NCBI RefSeq assembly: GCF_021172045.1
Contig: NZ_CP087164.1
Coordinates: 2,852,001-2,916,000 of the forward strand
Source of the DNA: Capillimicrobium parvum
GTDB lineage: Bacteria; Actinomycetota; Thermoleophilia; Solirubrobacterales; Solirubrobacteraceae
DNA length: 64,000 bases
Reading direction: 5' to 3'
Shown here: piece by piece, positions 32,967 through 40,751 of the stretch
Layout: each line of letters begins with the position of its first letter
Numbering within the stretch: position 1 is the stretch's first letter
Position numbers and translations under genes: made by a program
The notes under the pieces: model-generated
Seen by the model: only the letters and a program-made list of their open reading frames with translations
Databases searched by the model: none
What the model was told of the DNA's origin: nothing

Positions 32967-33334
32967 GGGCTGCTCCCTTGGTGGGGGTCGGGGTTGGTGG
33001 ACTCGCGCAGGCGGCGCTGACGGCGCCCGCGGGCGAGCTCGGTCTCCAGGGCGTCGAGGTGCGGCGTCCAGAGCGCGCGGAACCGATCGAGCCACGCGTG
33101 GAGGTCCTGCAGCGGCTCGGGATCGACCGCGTAGAGCCGGCGCGCCCCGTCGGGGCGCACGGTGGCGAAGCCGGATTCGCGCAGGACCCGCAGATGCTGG
33201 GAGACGGCGGGCTGCGAGATGCCGAACTCGGCCCGGATGTGCTCGGTCAGCGCCCCCGAGGACTGCTCGCCGGTGACGAGGAGCTCGAGGATGCGCCGCC
33301 GGACCGGGTCGCCGAGGACGTCGAACGCGTGCAC
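32963..33334 (-). CDS. ArsR-family transcriptional regulator
   Basis: A 123-residue winged-helix regulator with MHAFDVLGDPVRRRILELLV and recognition helix SQPAVSQHLRVLRESGFATV; no cysteine pair for metal sensing is present, as in the SRPBCC-linked branch. The start is GTG 33334, 7 nt after TAACCT. A dyad-symmetric stretch upstream is its likely autoregulatory site. It is translationally coupled to the SRPBCC gene. Confidence 0.88.
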   Translation of the reverse strand: MHAFDVLGDPVRRRILELLVTGEQSSGALTEHIRAEFGISQPAVSQHLRVLRESGFATVRPDGARRLYAVDPEPLQDLHAWLDRFRALWTPHLDALETELARGRRQRRLRESTNPDPHQGSSP

Positions 33335-33341
33335 GGGGAAG

Positions 33342-33373
33342 AGGTTATCAGTGATCCCTTATATAAGCACTGA
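33342..33373 (-). promoter_or_regulatory. Promoter and candidate operator of the ArsR-SRPBCC operon
   Basis: Reading the minus strand, TCAGTG (33368-33373) and CACTGA (33348-33353) form inverted arms around a perfect inner palindrome CTTATATAAG (33358-33367), followed by -10 TAACCT (33342-33347) and a 7-nt gap to the GTG. This is one of very few AT-rich spots in the window. Confidence 0.6.
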
Positions 33374-33426
33374 CTGATGTCTTCGTACCGAGAGTGGCGT
33401 GCCACCCGCTGAGCGACAATGCGCGC

Positions 33427-33987
33427 ATGGCCGACGCCCTGCTGATCATCGACTACCAGCGCGACTTCCTCCCGCCCGGCGGCGCGCTCGCGGTGGCCGG
33501 AGGCGATGGCATCGCCCGCCGGATCAACGCGCTGGCCCGCGATGACGCATTCGCGCTCGTCGTCGCCACGCGCGACTGGCACCCGCCCGACCATCGCTCG
33601 TTTCGCGAGCAGGGCGGCCCGTGGCCGCCGCACTGCGTCCAGGGCACGCCCGGCGCCGAGCTGTCGCCGCAGCTCGACCGGTCGCGGATCGCCGTGATCG
33701 TCGACGCCGGCGTGCGGCCGCAGGACGACGGCTACTCCGGGTTCGAGTCGCCGCGCATGCTGGAGGTGCTGCGAGAGCACGGCATCACGGCGGTCACGGT
33801 CGTCGGGCTGGCGACCGATTACTGCGTGCTGCACACCGCCCGGGACGCGATCGGCGCCGGATTCGCGGTGACCGTCGACACGTCCGCCGTGCGGCCCGTC
33901 GACGTCCGGCCGGGCGACGGTGAGCGCGCACTCGCGGAGCTCGGCGCCCTCGGCGCCCGCATCGTCGACCTGTCGGCCGCGGGCTGA
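33427..33987 (+). CDS. Nicotinamidase/isochorismatase-family hydrolase lacking the catalytic Lys
   Basis: A 186-residue cysteine-hydrolase-family protein closest to nicotinamidase (PncA). Conserved: the Asp in LIIDYQRDFLPPGGAL, metal-site residues in ATRDWHPPDHRSF, PWPPHCVQGTPGAEL, and nucleophile Cys in ATDYCVLHTARDA. Where PncA has its catalytic Lys (usually x-K-G before a YSxF block), this protein reads IVDAGVRPQDDGYSGFE, so Lys is Ala. It may be a low-activity or retargeted hydrolase. ATG 33427 is 6 nt after GACAAT. It overlaps no neighbour; 48 bp follow before the next small gene. Confidence 0.8.
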   Translation: MADALLIIDYQRDFLPPGGALAVAGGDGIARRINALARDDAFALVVATRDWHPPDHRSFREQGGPWPPHCVQGTPGAELSPQLDRSRIAVIVDAGVRPQDDGYSGFESPRMLEVLREHGITAVTVVGLATDYCVLHTARDAIGAGFAVTVDTSAVRPVDVRPGDGERALAELGALGARIVDLSAAG

Positions 33988-34023
33988 CCGCGAAGAACCC
34001 GCGTCCCGCCCGGGCGCGACCCC

Positions 34024-34029
34024 TATCCT
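34024..34029 (+). promoter_or_regulatory. -10 element of a leaderless promoter
   Basis: TATCCT ends 6 nt before ATG 34036; supports that the small gene is real. Confidence 0.4.
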
Positions 34030-34035
34030 GAGGCC

Positions 34036-34257
34036 ATGGCCCGCTACGAGCGAGATCGCCGGCCCACCGCCGGCGGGCCCCCGACGCCCGACGGGCGCCC
34101 GGTGGTCAGGATGCAGCTCGACCCGACGGGCCGCTGGAAGCCGGTGGAGGATCCGGCGGAGACGAAGCCGGTCACCGAGTCCCGGCCGCAGCCGCCCCAG
34201 CCCGACGACCCGCGCTCGGCGTTGTCGCGCAACGTCCCGCCGTACGCGGCGGGCTGA
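34036..34257 (+). CDS. Small hypothetical protein, Pro/Arg-rich
   Basis: A 73-residue, probably disordered, hydrophilic protein (MARYERDRRPTAGGPPTPDG, then VVRMQLDPTGRWKPVEDPAE). No domain or signal peptide is recognised. Support for coding comes from a -10-like TATCCT exactly 6 nt before the ATG, the pattern of leaderless genes here, and from a compact fit between two flanking genes (10 bp to the next stop). A spurious frame remains possible. Confidence 0.5.
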   Translation: MARYERDRRPTAGGPPTPDGRPVVRMQLDPTGRWKPVEDPAETKPVTESRPQPPQPDDPRSALSRNVPPYAAG

Positions 34258-34266
34258 CCGCGCCGG

Positions 34267-35613
34267 CTACGCGCGTCCGTCGCCGGGGGCGACCGCGCGC
34301 GCATCCGCGGCCAGGTCGCCGCGGCTCAGCGGCAGCCCGTGCGCAGCGCCGTCGCGGGCGACGATCACCTGGTAGATCGTGATGTCGCCGTCCTCGAAGG
34401 CGAGGGCCGAGCCGGTCATGTAGAGCTGCCAGACGCGCAGCCGCTCGATGCCGACCTCGGCGACGATCGCCTCCCGGTGGGCCTCGAGGTTGTCGAGCCA
34501 GCGCCAGAGCGTGAGCGCGTAGTGCTCGCGCATCGACTCGACGTCGCGGGTCTCCAGTCCGGCGCGCTGCAGGGCGGCGACGACGTCGGCGACCGGCTGC
34601 AGCTCGCCGTCGGGGAAGACGTAGCGCTGGATGAGCGACTTGGCGCCGGCGGGGGAGGAGGCGAGGCTCGAGATGCCGTGGTTGAGCGCCAGGCCGCCCG
34701 GGCGCAGCAGCGCCGCGATCTGCCCGGCGTACGCGCCCAGCTGCGCCCGGCCGACGTGCTCGTACATGCCGACCGAGGCGATCTTGTCGTACGGGCCGTC
34801 GGCGACCTCGCGGTAGTCCGCGACGCGGATCTCGACCCGGTCGGCCAGGCCGGCGTCACGCACGCGCTCGCGGGCCAGCTCGGCCTGCCGCTCGGACACC
34901 GTGATGCCGACCGCACGCACGCCATGGTGCTCGGCGGCGTGGCGGACCAGCGAGCCCCAGCCGCAGCCGATGTCGAGCAGCCGCTCTCCGGGCTCGAGGC
35001 GCAGCTTGCGGCAGATGCGCTCGAGCTTGCGTTCCTGCGCAGCGTCCAGGGGGTCGTCGGGGTCCTCGAAGTAGGCGCACGAGTACACGAGGGTCGGGCC
35101 GAGCAGGCGGCGGTAGAACGCGTTGGAGACGTCGTAGTGGTGGCGGACGGCGTCGCGGTCGCGGCGCAGGGAGTGGCGGTGGCCGCGCGGACGGAGCTCG
35201 CAGTCGGGTACGCGCGGCGGGCGCAGCGCGTCGACGCCCGCGAGATGCAGCGCCAGCGCGCCGACCGCGGCGAGCTCGCGCGGGCTCAGCGACGCGCCGC
35301 CGAAGCGGTTGCGCAGCGCCAGCGCCTCGCGCAGCTCGCCGTCGAAGCGCAGCTGCCCGGTCACGAACGCGCGGGTGAGCCCGAGCTGATTGGGCTCGTG
35401 CAGGAGCTGTCCGAGCGCCTCGCGCTCGACGTGGATCGCCGGAGCATCCGCGGGGCCGGCCGCGGCGGGCAGCACGCTGCCGTCCCAGAAGACCAGCGGG
35501 AACGGCAGGGCCGCGAACCGGCCCCCGGCCACGGCCGCCAGCGCACGGCGGACCTGCTGGGCGGCGGTGCGGGGCGCGGACGTGGACCGGCCGGAGAGCA
35601 GACGCATCGGCAC
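34267..35613 (-). CDS. Cyclopropane-fatty-acid synthase-like methyltransferase
   Basis: A 448-residue Cfa/mycolic-acid-cyclopropane-synthase-type SAM methyltransferase. After a 150-residue N-domain come YDVSNAFYRRLLGPTLVYSC, AYFEDPDDPLDAAQERKLER, SAM motif RLLDIGCGWGSLVRHAAEH and EHVGRAQLGAYAGQIAALL. It methylates or cyclopropanates double bonds in membrane lipids, or is a close relative doing so on other unsaturated acyl chains. The start at GTG 35613 is chosen because TATCGT lies 8 nt upstream; ATG 35607 is the alternative. It lies only a few kb from the lipid-synthase cluster, which could provide an unsaturated substrate, but no link is shown. Confidence 0.87.
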   Translation of the reverse strand: MPMRLLSGRSTSAPRTAAQQVRRALAAVAGGRFAALPFPLVFWDGSVLPAAAGPADAPAIHVEREALGQLLHEPNQLGLTRAFVTGQLRFDGELREALALRNRFGGASLSPRELAAVGALALHLAGVDALRPPRVPDCELRPRGHRHSLRRDRDAVRHHYDVSNAFYRRLLGPTLVYSCAYFEDPDDPLDAAQERKLERICRKLRLEPGERLLDIGCGWGSLVRHAAEHHGVRAVGITVSERQAELARERVRDAGLADRVEIRVADYREVADGPYDKIASVGMYEHVGRAQLGAYAGQIAALLRPGGLALNHGISSLASSPAGAKSLIQRYVFPDGELQPVADVVAALQRAGLETRDVESMREHYALTLWRWLDNLEAHREAIVAEVGIERLRVWQLYMTGSALAFEDGDITIYQVIVARDGAAHGLPLSRGDLAADARAVAPGDGRA

Positions 35614-35621
35614 GAACGCGC

Positions 35622-35627
35622 ACGATA
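35622..35627 (-). promoter_or_regulatory. -10 element upstream of the Cfa-like gene
   Basis: TATCGT on the minus strand, 8 nt before GTG 35613. Divergent from TACCAT (35659-35664), a possible -10 for the emfourin-like gene. Confidence 0.4.
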
Positions 35628-35685
35628 CGAGACCCGCCCGGTCGGGCGTGCTCACGGGTACCATCGGCGTGGCGAGGGCGCGGGG

Positions 35686-36009
35686 ATGCGGATCGAGTTC
35701 GAACGGCAGGGCGGCTTCGGGTACTTCCCCGGACGGCGGGCCGCGGGCGTCGTCGAGACCGGCGCGCTGCCGCCCGCGGACGCCGCGGCGCTCACCGAGC
35801 TGGTCGAGCGGGCCCGCTTCTTCGCCCTCCCGGCGCGGGTGGGCGATCCCCACGGCCTGGCGGCGGATGCACGCACCTACACGATCGAGGTCCGCCAGGG
35901 CGATCGCCGGCACCGGGTGCAGGTCAGCGAGCCCGTGCCGGATCCAGCGCTCGAGGACCTGATCGCGGAGCTGCAGCGGCGGACGCGCGCCCGTTCGCCA
36001 GATCGCTGA
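35686..36009 (+). CDS. Emfourin-like inhibitor of M4 metallopeptidases
   Basis: A 107-residue protein resembling emfourins, the cytoplasmic inhibitors usually encoded beside protealysin-type M4 peptidases. It shows the opening MRIEFERQGGFGYFPGRRA, TGALPPADAAALTELVERA, the RFFALPARVGDPHG segment, and RTYTIEVRQGDRRHRVQVSE. An M4 peptidase is encoded in this window at 58509-59696, 22.5 kb away at the far end of the lipid-synthase operon. The 3' end overlaps the converging MerR-like gene by 86 bp, which may let the two transcripts interfere. Family assignment is by eye and should be treated as likely rather than certain. Confidence 0.72.
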   Translation: MRIEFERQGGFGYFPGRRAAGVVETGALPPADAAALTELVERARFFALPARVGDPHGLAADARTYTIEVRQGDRRHRVQVSEPVPDPALEDLIAELQRRTRARSPDR

Positions 36010-36844
36010 GCTCGTCCTCGACGCTGTGCTCCTGCAGCATCGCCGCCAGTTCGCGCTGGGCCTCGCTGGCCGACGCCGACAGCGAGACGGCGCGCGACGG
36101 CGTCGGATACGAGCGGGGACGGAAGAAGTAGGCGACCCGGCGCACGGTCGTCGCCGAACGGACGGCGTAGATCCAGCGAGCCACGTCCTCGTCCGGTCCG
36201 GACCCGGCCACGACCACGACGTCGGGCCGGATCGCGGCCAGCGCCTCGTGCAGTGCGCCGATCGCGCGCACCGGCAGCGACAGGGTGTCGATGCCGGCGC
36301 GGGCGCAGAAGAGCTCGAGCGCCCGCATCTGCGCCGCGTCTCCGTCGGTCGGCCCGTCGGTCGCGTCGCCGATGATGAGGGCGCCGTGCTGGTCGGGTAC
36401 CGCGACGAGCCGTTGGGTCCGGCGCAGCCAGTCGGTCGCCCAGCCGAGCGCGAACGCCCACGACGCGCTCGTCGCGCCCTTGCGCCGCAGGACCGCCTGC
36501 AGCGCCTCGAGGAGGATGCCGTCGACCGCGTGCTCGAGCGACCCGATCGCCAGGGACGCCTCCATCACCGCGTCCGCGCGGGTCCGCTTGAACGACGTCA
36601 GGGCCGTGACGAGCGCGAGCACGTCCGTGCTCACCGAGTCGCGCAGCACGCTGACCGCCGAGGACGCCGAGAGCCCCTCCTGCAGCGCCCCGCGCAGGGC
36701 GTCGATCTCGGCGTAGGCGTAGAGGCGGTGACGCCCCGGAGACCGCTGGGGCCGGGGATAGCCGAACCGCTCCTCCCACGCCCGGAGCGTGTTGGCACTC
36801 ACGTTCAGCAGCGCCGCCGCCTCACTCGTCTTGAGCGTCCGCAT
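35924..36844 (-). CDS. MerR-like regulator with degenerate B12-type domain
   Basis: A 306-residue regulator. The N-terminal MerR winged helix is KTSEAAALLNVSANTLRAWE, then RFGYPRPQRSPGRHRLYAYA. The rest resembles the helical bundle plus Rossmann-like cobalamin-binding domain of CarH/LitR photoreceptor-type regulators (GDAAQMRALELFCARAGI, then IRPDVVVVAGSG). The Asp-x-His-x-x-Gly cobalamin motif is not visible, so it probably does not bind B12 as CarH does. It is divergent from the 37073 operon, with an inverted-repeat pair in the shared region, and is the only regulator next to the lipid cluster. ATG 36844; its 3' end overlaps the emfourin-like gene. Confidence 0.8.
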   Translation of the reverse strand: MRTLKTSEAAALLNVSANTLRAWEERFGYPRPQRSPGRHRLYAYAEIDALRGALQEGLSASSAVSVLRDSVSTDVLALVTALTSFKRTRADAVMEASLAIGSLEHAVDGILLEALQAVLRRKGATSASWAFALGWATDWLRRTQRLVAVPDQHGALIIGDATDGPTDGDAAQMRALELFCARAGIDTLSLPVRAIGALHEALAAIRPDVVVVAGSGPDEDVARWIYAVRSATTVRRVAYFFRPRSYPTPSRAVSLSASASEAQRELAAMLQEHSVEDELSDLANGRASAAAAPRSGPRALDPARAR

Positions 36845-36892
36845 CGGCCGACTCGCTTCCTCCCGCCCGCGGGCCACCCGAACCCCGCGCCT

Positions 36893-36953
36893 GCCACGCG
36901 GTTTATCGGTTGCGTTCTGTTTTCGCACACTACGCCAATCGAAATCGCGTGGC
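36893..36953. promoter_or_regulatory. Candidate paired operator in the MerR/hydrolase divergent promoter
   Basis: Two 12-nt arms, GCCACGCGGTTT (36893-36904) and AAATCGCGTGGC (36942-36953), form an inverted repeat with one mismatch, centred 49 bp apart. They bracket the AT-richer 37-bp segment that would hold the promoters of both divergent genes. The remaining 36954-37072 shows nothing further. Confidence 0.45.
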
Positions 36954-37072
36954 GAGACATCACGTGAAGGCTTGCCCCCCAAACGTCCATGTCTGCTCCA
37001 TCCCGGCCGCAGGAAGGCAGCGGCCCATTAGACATGACGTGTGGACCGTTCGGGCGCAGCGAGGCATCGCTG

Positions 37073-38455
37073 ATGGCGCGCCGGGTGCTCGTCATCGGCC
37101 TGGACTGCGCCGCGCCCGAGCTGCTGTTCGACCGCTGGCTCGACGAGCTCCCGGCGCTGCGGGCATTGACGCGCCGGGGACGCCACGGCGTGCTGCGCAG
37201 CTGCGACCCGCCGATCACCGTTCCGGCGTGGGCGTGCATGACGTCGTCGCGCGATCCCGGAGCGCTCGGCGTGTACGGCTTTCGCAACCGGCCCGGCCAC
37301 GACGACTACGGCCTCGCGCTGGCGGACTCGCGCGCGATCCACGCGCCCCGCCTGTGGGACATCCTCTCGGGCCGGGGGCGTCCGACGGTCGCCGTCGGGG
37401 TGCCGCCGACCTGGCCGGTGCAGGAGATCGACGGCGCGATGGTCTCCTGCTTCCTGACCCCGGACACCCGGGCGCACCGCTACACCCATCCGGCGGATCT
37501 CGCGCCGCAGCTGGAGGCTCTCGTCGGCGAGTACGTCGTCGACGTCCCCTTCCGCACCGACGACAAGGACCGGCTGCTGGCCGACATCGAGGACATGACG
37601 GACCGGCGGTTCCGTGTCGCCGCGCACCTGCTCGAGACGCGCCCGTGGGACCTGTTCTTCCTCGTCGAGATCGGCACGGACCGCATGCACCACGGGTTCT
37701 GGCGCTTCATCGATCCCGAGCACCGGCTGCACGAGCCGGGCCACCGGCTCGAGGGCGCGATGCTCGACTACTACCGCCGCGTCGACCGCCGCCTCGGCGA
37801 GCTCGTCGAGCGCGCCGGCGAGGACACGGCGGTGCTCGTCGTGTCCGACCACGGGGCCATGCGCATGGACGGTGGGGTGTGCGTGAACGAGTGGCTGCGC
37901 CGCGAGGGCTATCTCGTGCTGCACGACGAGCCGGCGACCCCGCGCCCGCTGCGCCCCGAGGACGTCGACTGGCGCCGGACGACCGCGTGGGGGGAGGGCG
38001 GCTACTACTGCCGGCTGTTCGTCAACGTGGCCGGCCGGGAGCGGGAGGGCGCGGTCGCGCCCGCCGCGCTCGACCGCGTCTGCGACGACCTCCGGGCCGG
38101 GCTGCAGGCGATCGAGGATCACGAGGGCCGGCCGATGCCCGACCCGACGGTCGCTCACGCCGGCGAGGAGCTCTACGGCGAGCGCGCCGGGGTGTGCCCG
38201 GACCTGCTCGTGTACTTCGGAGGACTGCACTGGCGCAGCATCGGGCTGGTCGGCACCGGCTCGCTGCACCGGCTCGAGAACGACACCGGCCCCGACGACG
38301 CCAACCACGCGCCCGATGGGCTCTACGTGATCGCGGGCGACGGCGTCGCGCCAGGGCCCGGAGCGCCGCGCAGCCTGCTCGACGTGGCGCCGACCATCCT
38401 CGAGCTCCTGGGAGAGCCGGTGCCCGGCGCGATGCAGGGGACGACGCTGCTGTGA
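37073..38455 (+). CDS. Alkaline-phosphatase-superfamily hydrolase (type I phosphodiesterase-like)
   Basis: A 460-residue metal-dependent phospho- or sulfohydrolase of the alkaline phosphatase superfamily. Metal ligands and nucleophile are readable: first Asp in VLVIGLDCAAPEL, Thr nucleophile in PPITVPAWACMTS, Asp/His in EIGTDRMHHGFWRFID, Asp-His in VVSDHGAMRM and the last His in DDANHAPDGLYVI. It has no signal peptide. It is a paralogue of the hydrolase at 42971, on the opposite arm of the lipid cluster. ATG 37073 matches the family start; ATG 36989 and 37034 would only add a polar extension. It ends in a GTGA overlap with the carboxyltransferase gene. Confidence 0.85.
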   Translation: MARRVLVIGLDCAAPELLFDRWLDELPALRALTRRGRHGVLRSCDPPITVPAWACMTSSRDPGALGVYGFRNRPGHDDYGLALADSRAIHAPRLWDILSGRGRPTVAVGVPPTWPVQEIDGAMVSCFLTPDTRAHRYTHPADLAPQLEALVGEYVVDVPFRTDDKDRLLADIEDMTDRRFRVAAHLLETRPWDLFFLVEIGTDRMHHGFWRFIDPEHRLHEPGHRLEGAMLDYYRRVDRRLGELVERAGEDTAVLVVSDHGAMRMDGGVCVNEWLRREGYLVLHDEPATPRPLRPEDVDWRRTTAWGEGGYYCRLFVNVAGREREGAVAPAALDRVCDDLRAGLQAIEDHEGRPMPDPTVAHAGEELYGERAGVCPDLLVYFGGLHWRSIGLVGTGSLHRLENDTGPDDANHAPDGLYVIAGDGVAPGPGAPRSLLDVAPTILELLGEPVPGAMQGTTLL

Positions 38456-39861
38456 GCGCTCCGGCCGCCGCGCGCCCCGCCGCCGCGCCGCCCGCACCGG
38501 TGCGCCTGCGCCCGGCCGAGCGCCTGCGGCTGCTGTGCGATCCGGGGACGCTGCGCCTGGACGAGGTGCCCGCGGGCGGGCCGGTGCCGTCGGTGCTCGG
38601 CGCCGCCGGCGACGTCGGCGGCCGGCCGGTCGCCTGCTATGCCCACGACGCCGCCGTCGCGGGCGGCTCGGTCGGCGCGGCGGAGGCCGACGTGGTGGTG
38701 GCCACGCTGCGCCGCGCCAGACGCGACGGCGTGCCCGTGGTCGGGTTCGTCGAGTCCGCGGGGGCGCGGCTGCAGGAGGGCGCCCTCGGCCTCGACGCGT
38801 ACGCGCGCATCCTCTTCGAGGACGTCGCCGGTCAAGGCGTCGTGCCGCAGGTGTCCGTCGTCACCGGCACGGCGGCGGGCGGCGGGTGCTACTCGCCGGC
38901 CCTGACCGACTTCATCGTCATGACGCGCGACGCGACCATGTTCCTCACCGGTCCGCGGGTCGTGCGGGAAGCGCTCGGCGAGGACGTGGCGCCCGCGGAG
39001 CTGGGCGGGGCCCGCGTGCACGAGCGCAACGGCGTCTGCCACGTCGTCGCCGAGGACGAGGCCGAGGCGATCACGGTCGTCCAGGAGCTCCTGGGCCATC
39101 TTCCGTCGCATGCCGGAGGCGCCGTGCCGCAGCAGCCGGCCGCCGCCCCGGCGCCGGGGCGGCCGGATGCGTTCGTCCCGCGCGATCCCCGCCGGGTCTA
39201 CGACATCCGCGACGTGGCGCGCACGATCGTGGACGGCGGACGACTGCTCGAGATCGCGCCGGGCTGGGCGACGAACCTCGTCACCGCGTTCGCCCGGCTG
39301 GGCGGGCAGTCGATCGGCGTGGTCGCCAACCAGCCGCGCTCGCTCGGCGGGATCCTCGACGCCGAGGCGGCGCGCAAGGGCGCCGCGTTCGTGGACGCCT
39401 GCACGGCGTTCGGGGTGCCGCTCGTCGTGCTCGTGGACACGCCGGGGTTCATGCCCGGGCGCCGTCAGGAGACCAACGGCATCATCCGCCACGGCGCCGG
39501 CCTGGTCCGCGCGTTCGCCGCCTCGCCGGTGCCGCGCGCGACGGTGATCCTGCGCAAGGCCTACGGCGGCGCGTACATCGCGATGAACTCCGCGGGACTG
39601 GGGGCCACCGTCACGTTCGCGTGGCCGAGCGCGGAGATCGGCATCATGGGCGCGCGCGCCGCCGCCCGGATCCTCGGCCGGCGTGACATCGCCGCGGCCG
39701 TGGACCCCGGCGCGGCGCTCGACGGACACGCGCGCCGGTACGGCGAGCAGCACCTGTCGGTCGGCGCGGCCCGCGCGGCCGGACTGGTGGACGAGGTCGT
39801 CGACCCGGGGCTCACACGTGCGCGGCTGGCGGCTGCGCTCGCACGGCCGGCTCGTCGTTGA
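38452..39861 (+). CDS. Acyl-CoA carboxylase carboxyltransferase (beta) subunit
   Basis: A 469-residue AccD/PccB-type carboxyltransferase with both crotonase-like halves. The first has FVESAGARLQEGALGLDAYA and VVTGTAAGGGCYSPALTDFI; the second has TPGFMPGRRQETNGIIRHGA, ILRKAYGGAYIAMNSAG and FAWPSAEIGIMGARAAA. It would transfer CO2 from biotin to acetyl- or propionyl-CoA, giving the malonyl or methylmalonyl extender used by the synthase next door. No biotin-carrier or biotin carboxylase subunit is in the window. The first 20 residues are Ala/Pro-rich. The start is GTG 38452, coupled to the hydrolase. Its last 50 bp overlap the converging epimerase gene. Confidence 0.9.
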   Translation: MSAPAAARPAAAPPAPVRLRPAERLRLLCDPGTLRLDEVPAGGPVPSVLGAAGDVGGRPVACYAHDAAVAGGSVGAAEADVVVATLRRARRDGVPVVGFVESAGARLQEGALGLDAYARILFEDVAGQGVVPQVSVVTGTAAGGGCYSPALTDFIVMTRDATMFLTGPRVVREALGEDVAPAELGGARVHERNGVCHVVAEDEAEAITVVQELLGHLPSHAGGAVPQQPAAAPAPGRPDAFVPRDPRRVYDIRDVARTIVDGGRLLEIAPGWATNLVTAFARLGGQSIGVVANQPRSLGGILDAEAARKGAAFVDACTAFGVPLVVLVDTPGFMPGRRQETNGIIRHGAGLVRAFAASPVPRATVILRKAYGGAYIAMNSAGLGATVTFAWPSAEIGIMGARAAARILGRRDIAAAVDPGAALDGHARRYGEQHLSVGAARAAGLVDEVVDPGLTRARLAAALARPARR

Positions 39862-40750
39862 GCAGGGGGGCGAGCCCGTCCCGCAACCGGGTCGTGGGTC
39901 GCCAGCCGAGGAGCCGCGCGGCGCGGTTCAGGTCGTAGCGCAGGGGCAGCGACGGCAGCGCCGGCGCGTGGAGGAGGGCGGCGGCGAGCCGTCCCGTCCG
40001 GCGGTCGAGGCCGTGCACCGTGCGCGCGAGCGCGCGAAGGTCGAACAGCTCGCCGCCCGCGACGTTGCACACCGCCCAGCCGACGCCCGGCGCGGTGGCG
40101 GCGAGGACGGCGTCGGCGAGGTCGTTCGCATGGACCCATTGCATGGCGACGCCGGCCAGGGGGGAGCGCAGGGCCGCCCCGGGGTTGTCGCGCAGCTCGG
40201 CGACGAGCTCGAGCGGCCGCTGCGCGCCGGCCCCGTACACGGTGGACGGGCGCAGGATCGCGCACTCGAGATGGTGCCGGCGCCGGAAGCGCGTCACGAG
40301 TCCCTCCGCGGCGATCTTCGACCGCCCGTAGGCGATGGACGGCGGGCGGGCCGGGCCGAGCGGGTGATCCTCGGCGACGGGCCACGCCCGCGGCGGCGCC
40401 GGGGCGTACACGGCGGTCGAGCTGAGCAGGACGAAACGCCGGACGCGCGCCTCGGCGGCGGCGAGCAGCAGGTTCTCCGTCCCCTCGACGTTGACGCGCT
40501 CGAGCTCGGCGGGCGACGAGCCGGGCAGCGCACCGGCAGCGTGGACGACGACCTCGACGCCGCGGGCCGCCGCGGCCAGCCGGTCGGGCGCCTGGAGGTC
40601 ACCGGTCACGACGTCCAGCGCGTCGTGGCCGGGCAGCTTGCGCACGGTGTCGGCCACGGCCAGCACCGTGACCCGGGCCCCCTGGTGCAGGAGCCGATCG
40701 AGCACCGGCCGCCCGACGAGCCCCGTCGCTCCGGTGAGCAGGACGCGCAT
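39812..40750 (-). CDS. NAD-dependent epimerase/dehydratase-like reductase
   Basis: A 312-residue extended short-chain dehydrogenase. It has the nucleotide motif MRVLLTGATGLVGRPVLDRL, the active-site Tyr-x-x-x-Lys in AYGRSKIAAEG with the preceding VLLSSTAVYAP, and the RPSTVYGAG block. It may act on a nucleotide sugar or on a keto group of the lipid product. Last gene of the 20-kb operon, one base after the beta-propeller gene's stop. Its end is overlapped by the converging carboxyltransferase gene. Confidence 0.88.
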   Translation of the reverse strand: MRVLLTGATGLVGRPVLDRLLHQGARVTVLAVADTVRKLPGHDALDVVTGDLQAPDRLAAAARGVEVVVHAAGALPGSSPAELERVNVEGTENLLLAAAEARVRRFVLLSSTAVYAPAPPRAWPVAEDHPLGPARPPSIAYGRSKIAAEGLVTRFRRRHHLECAILRPSTVYGAGAQRPLELVAELRDNPGAALRSPLAGVAMQWVHANDLADAVLAATAPGVGWAVCNVAGGELFDLRALARTVHGLDRRTGRLAAALLHAPALPSLPLRYDLNRAARLLGWRPTTRLRDGLAPLLNDEPAVRAQPPAAHV

Positions 40751-40751
40751 C

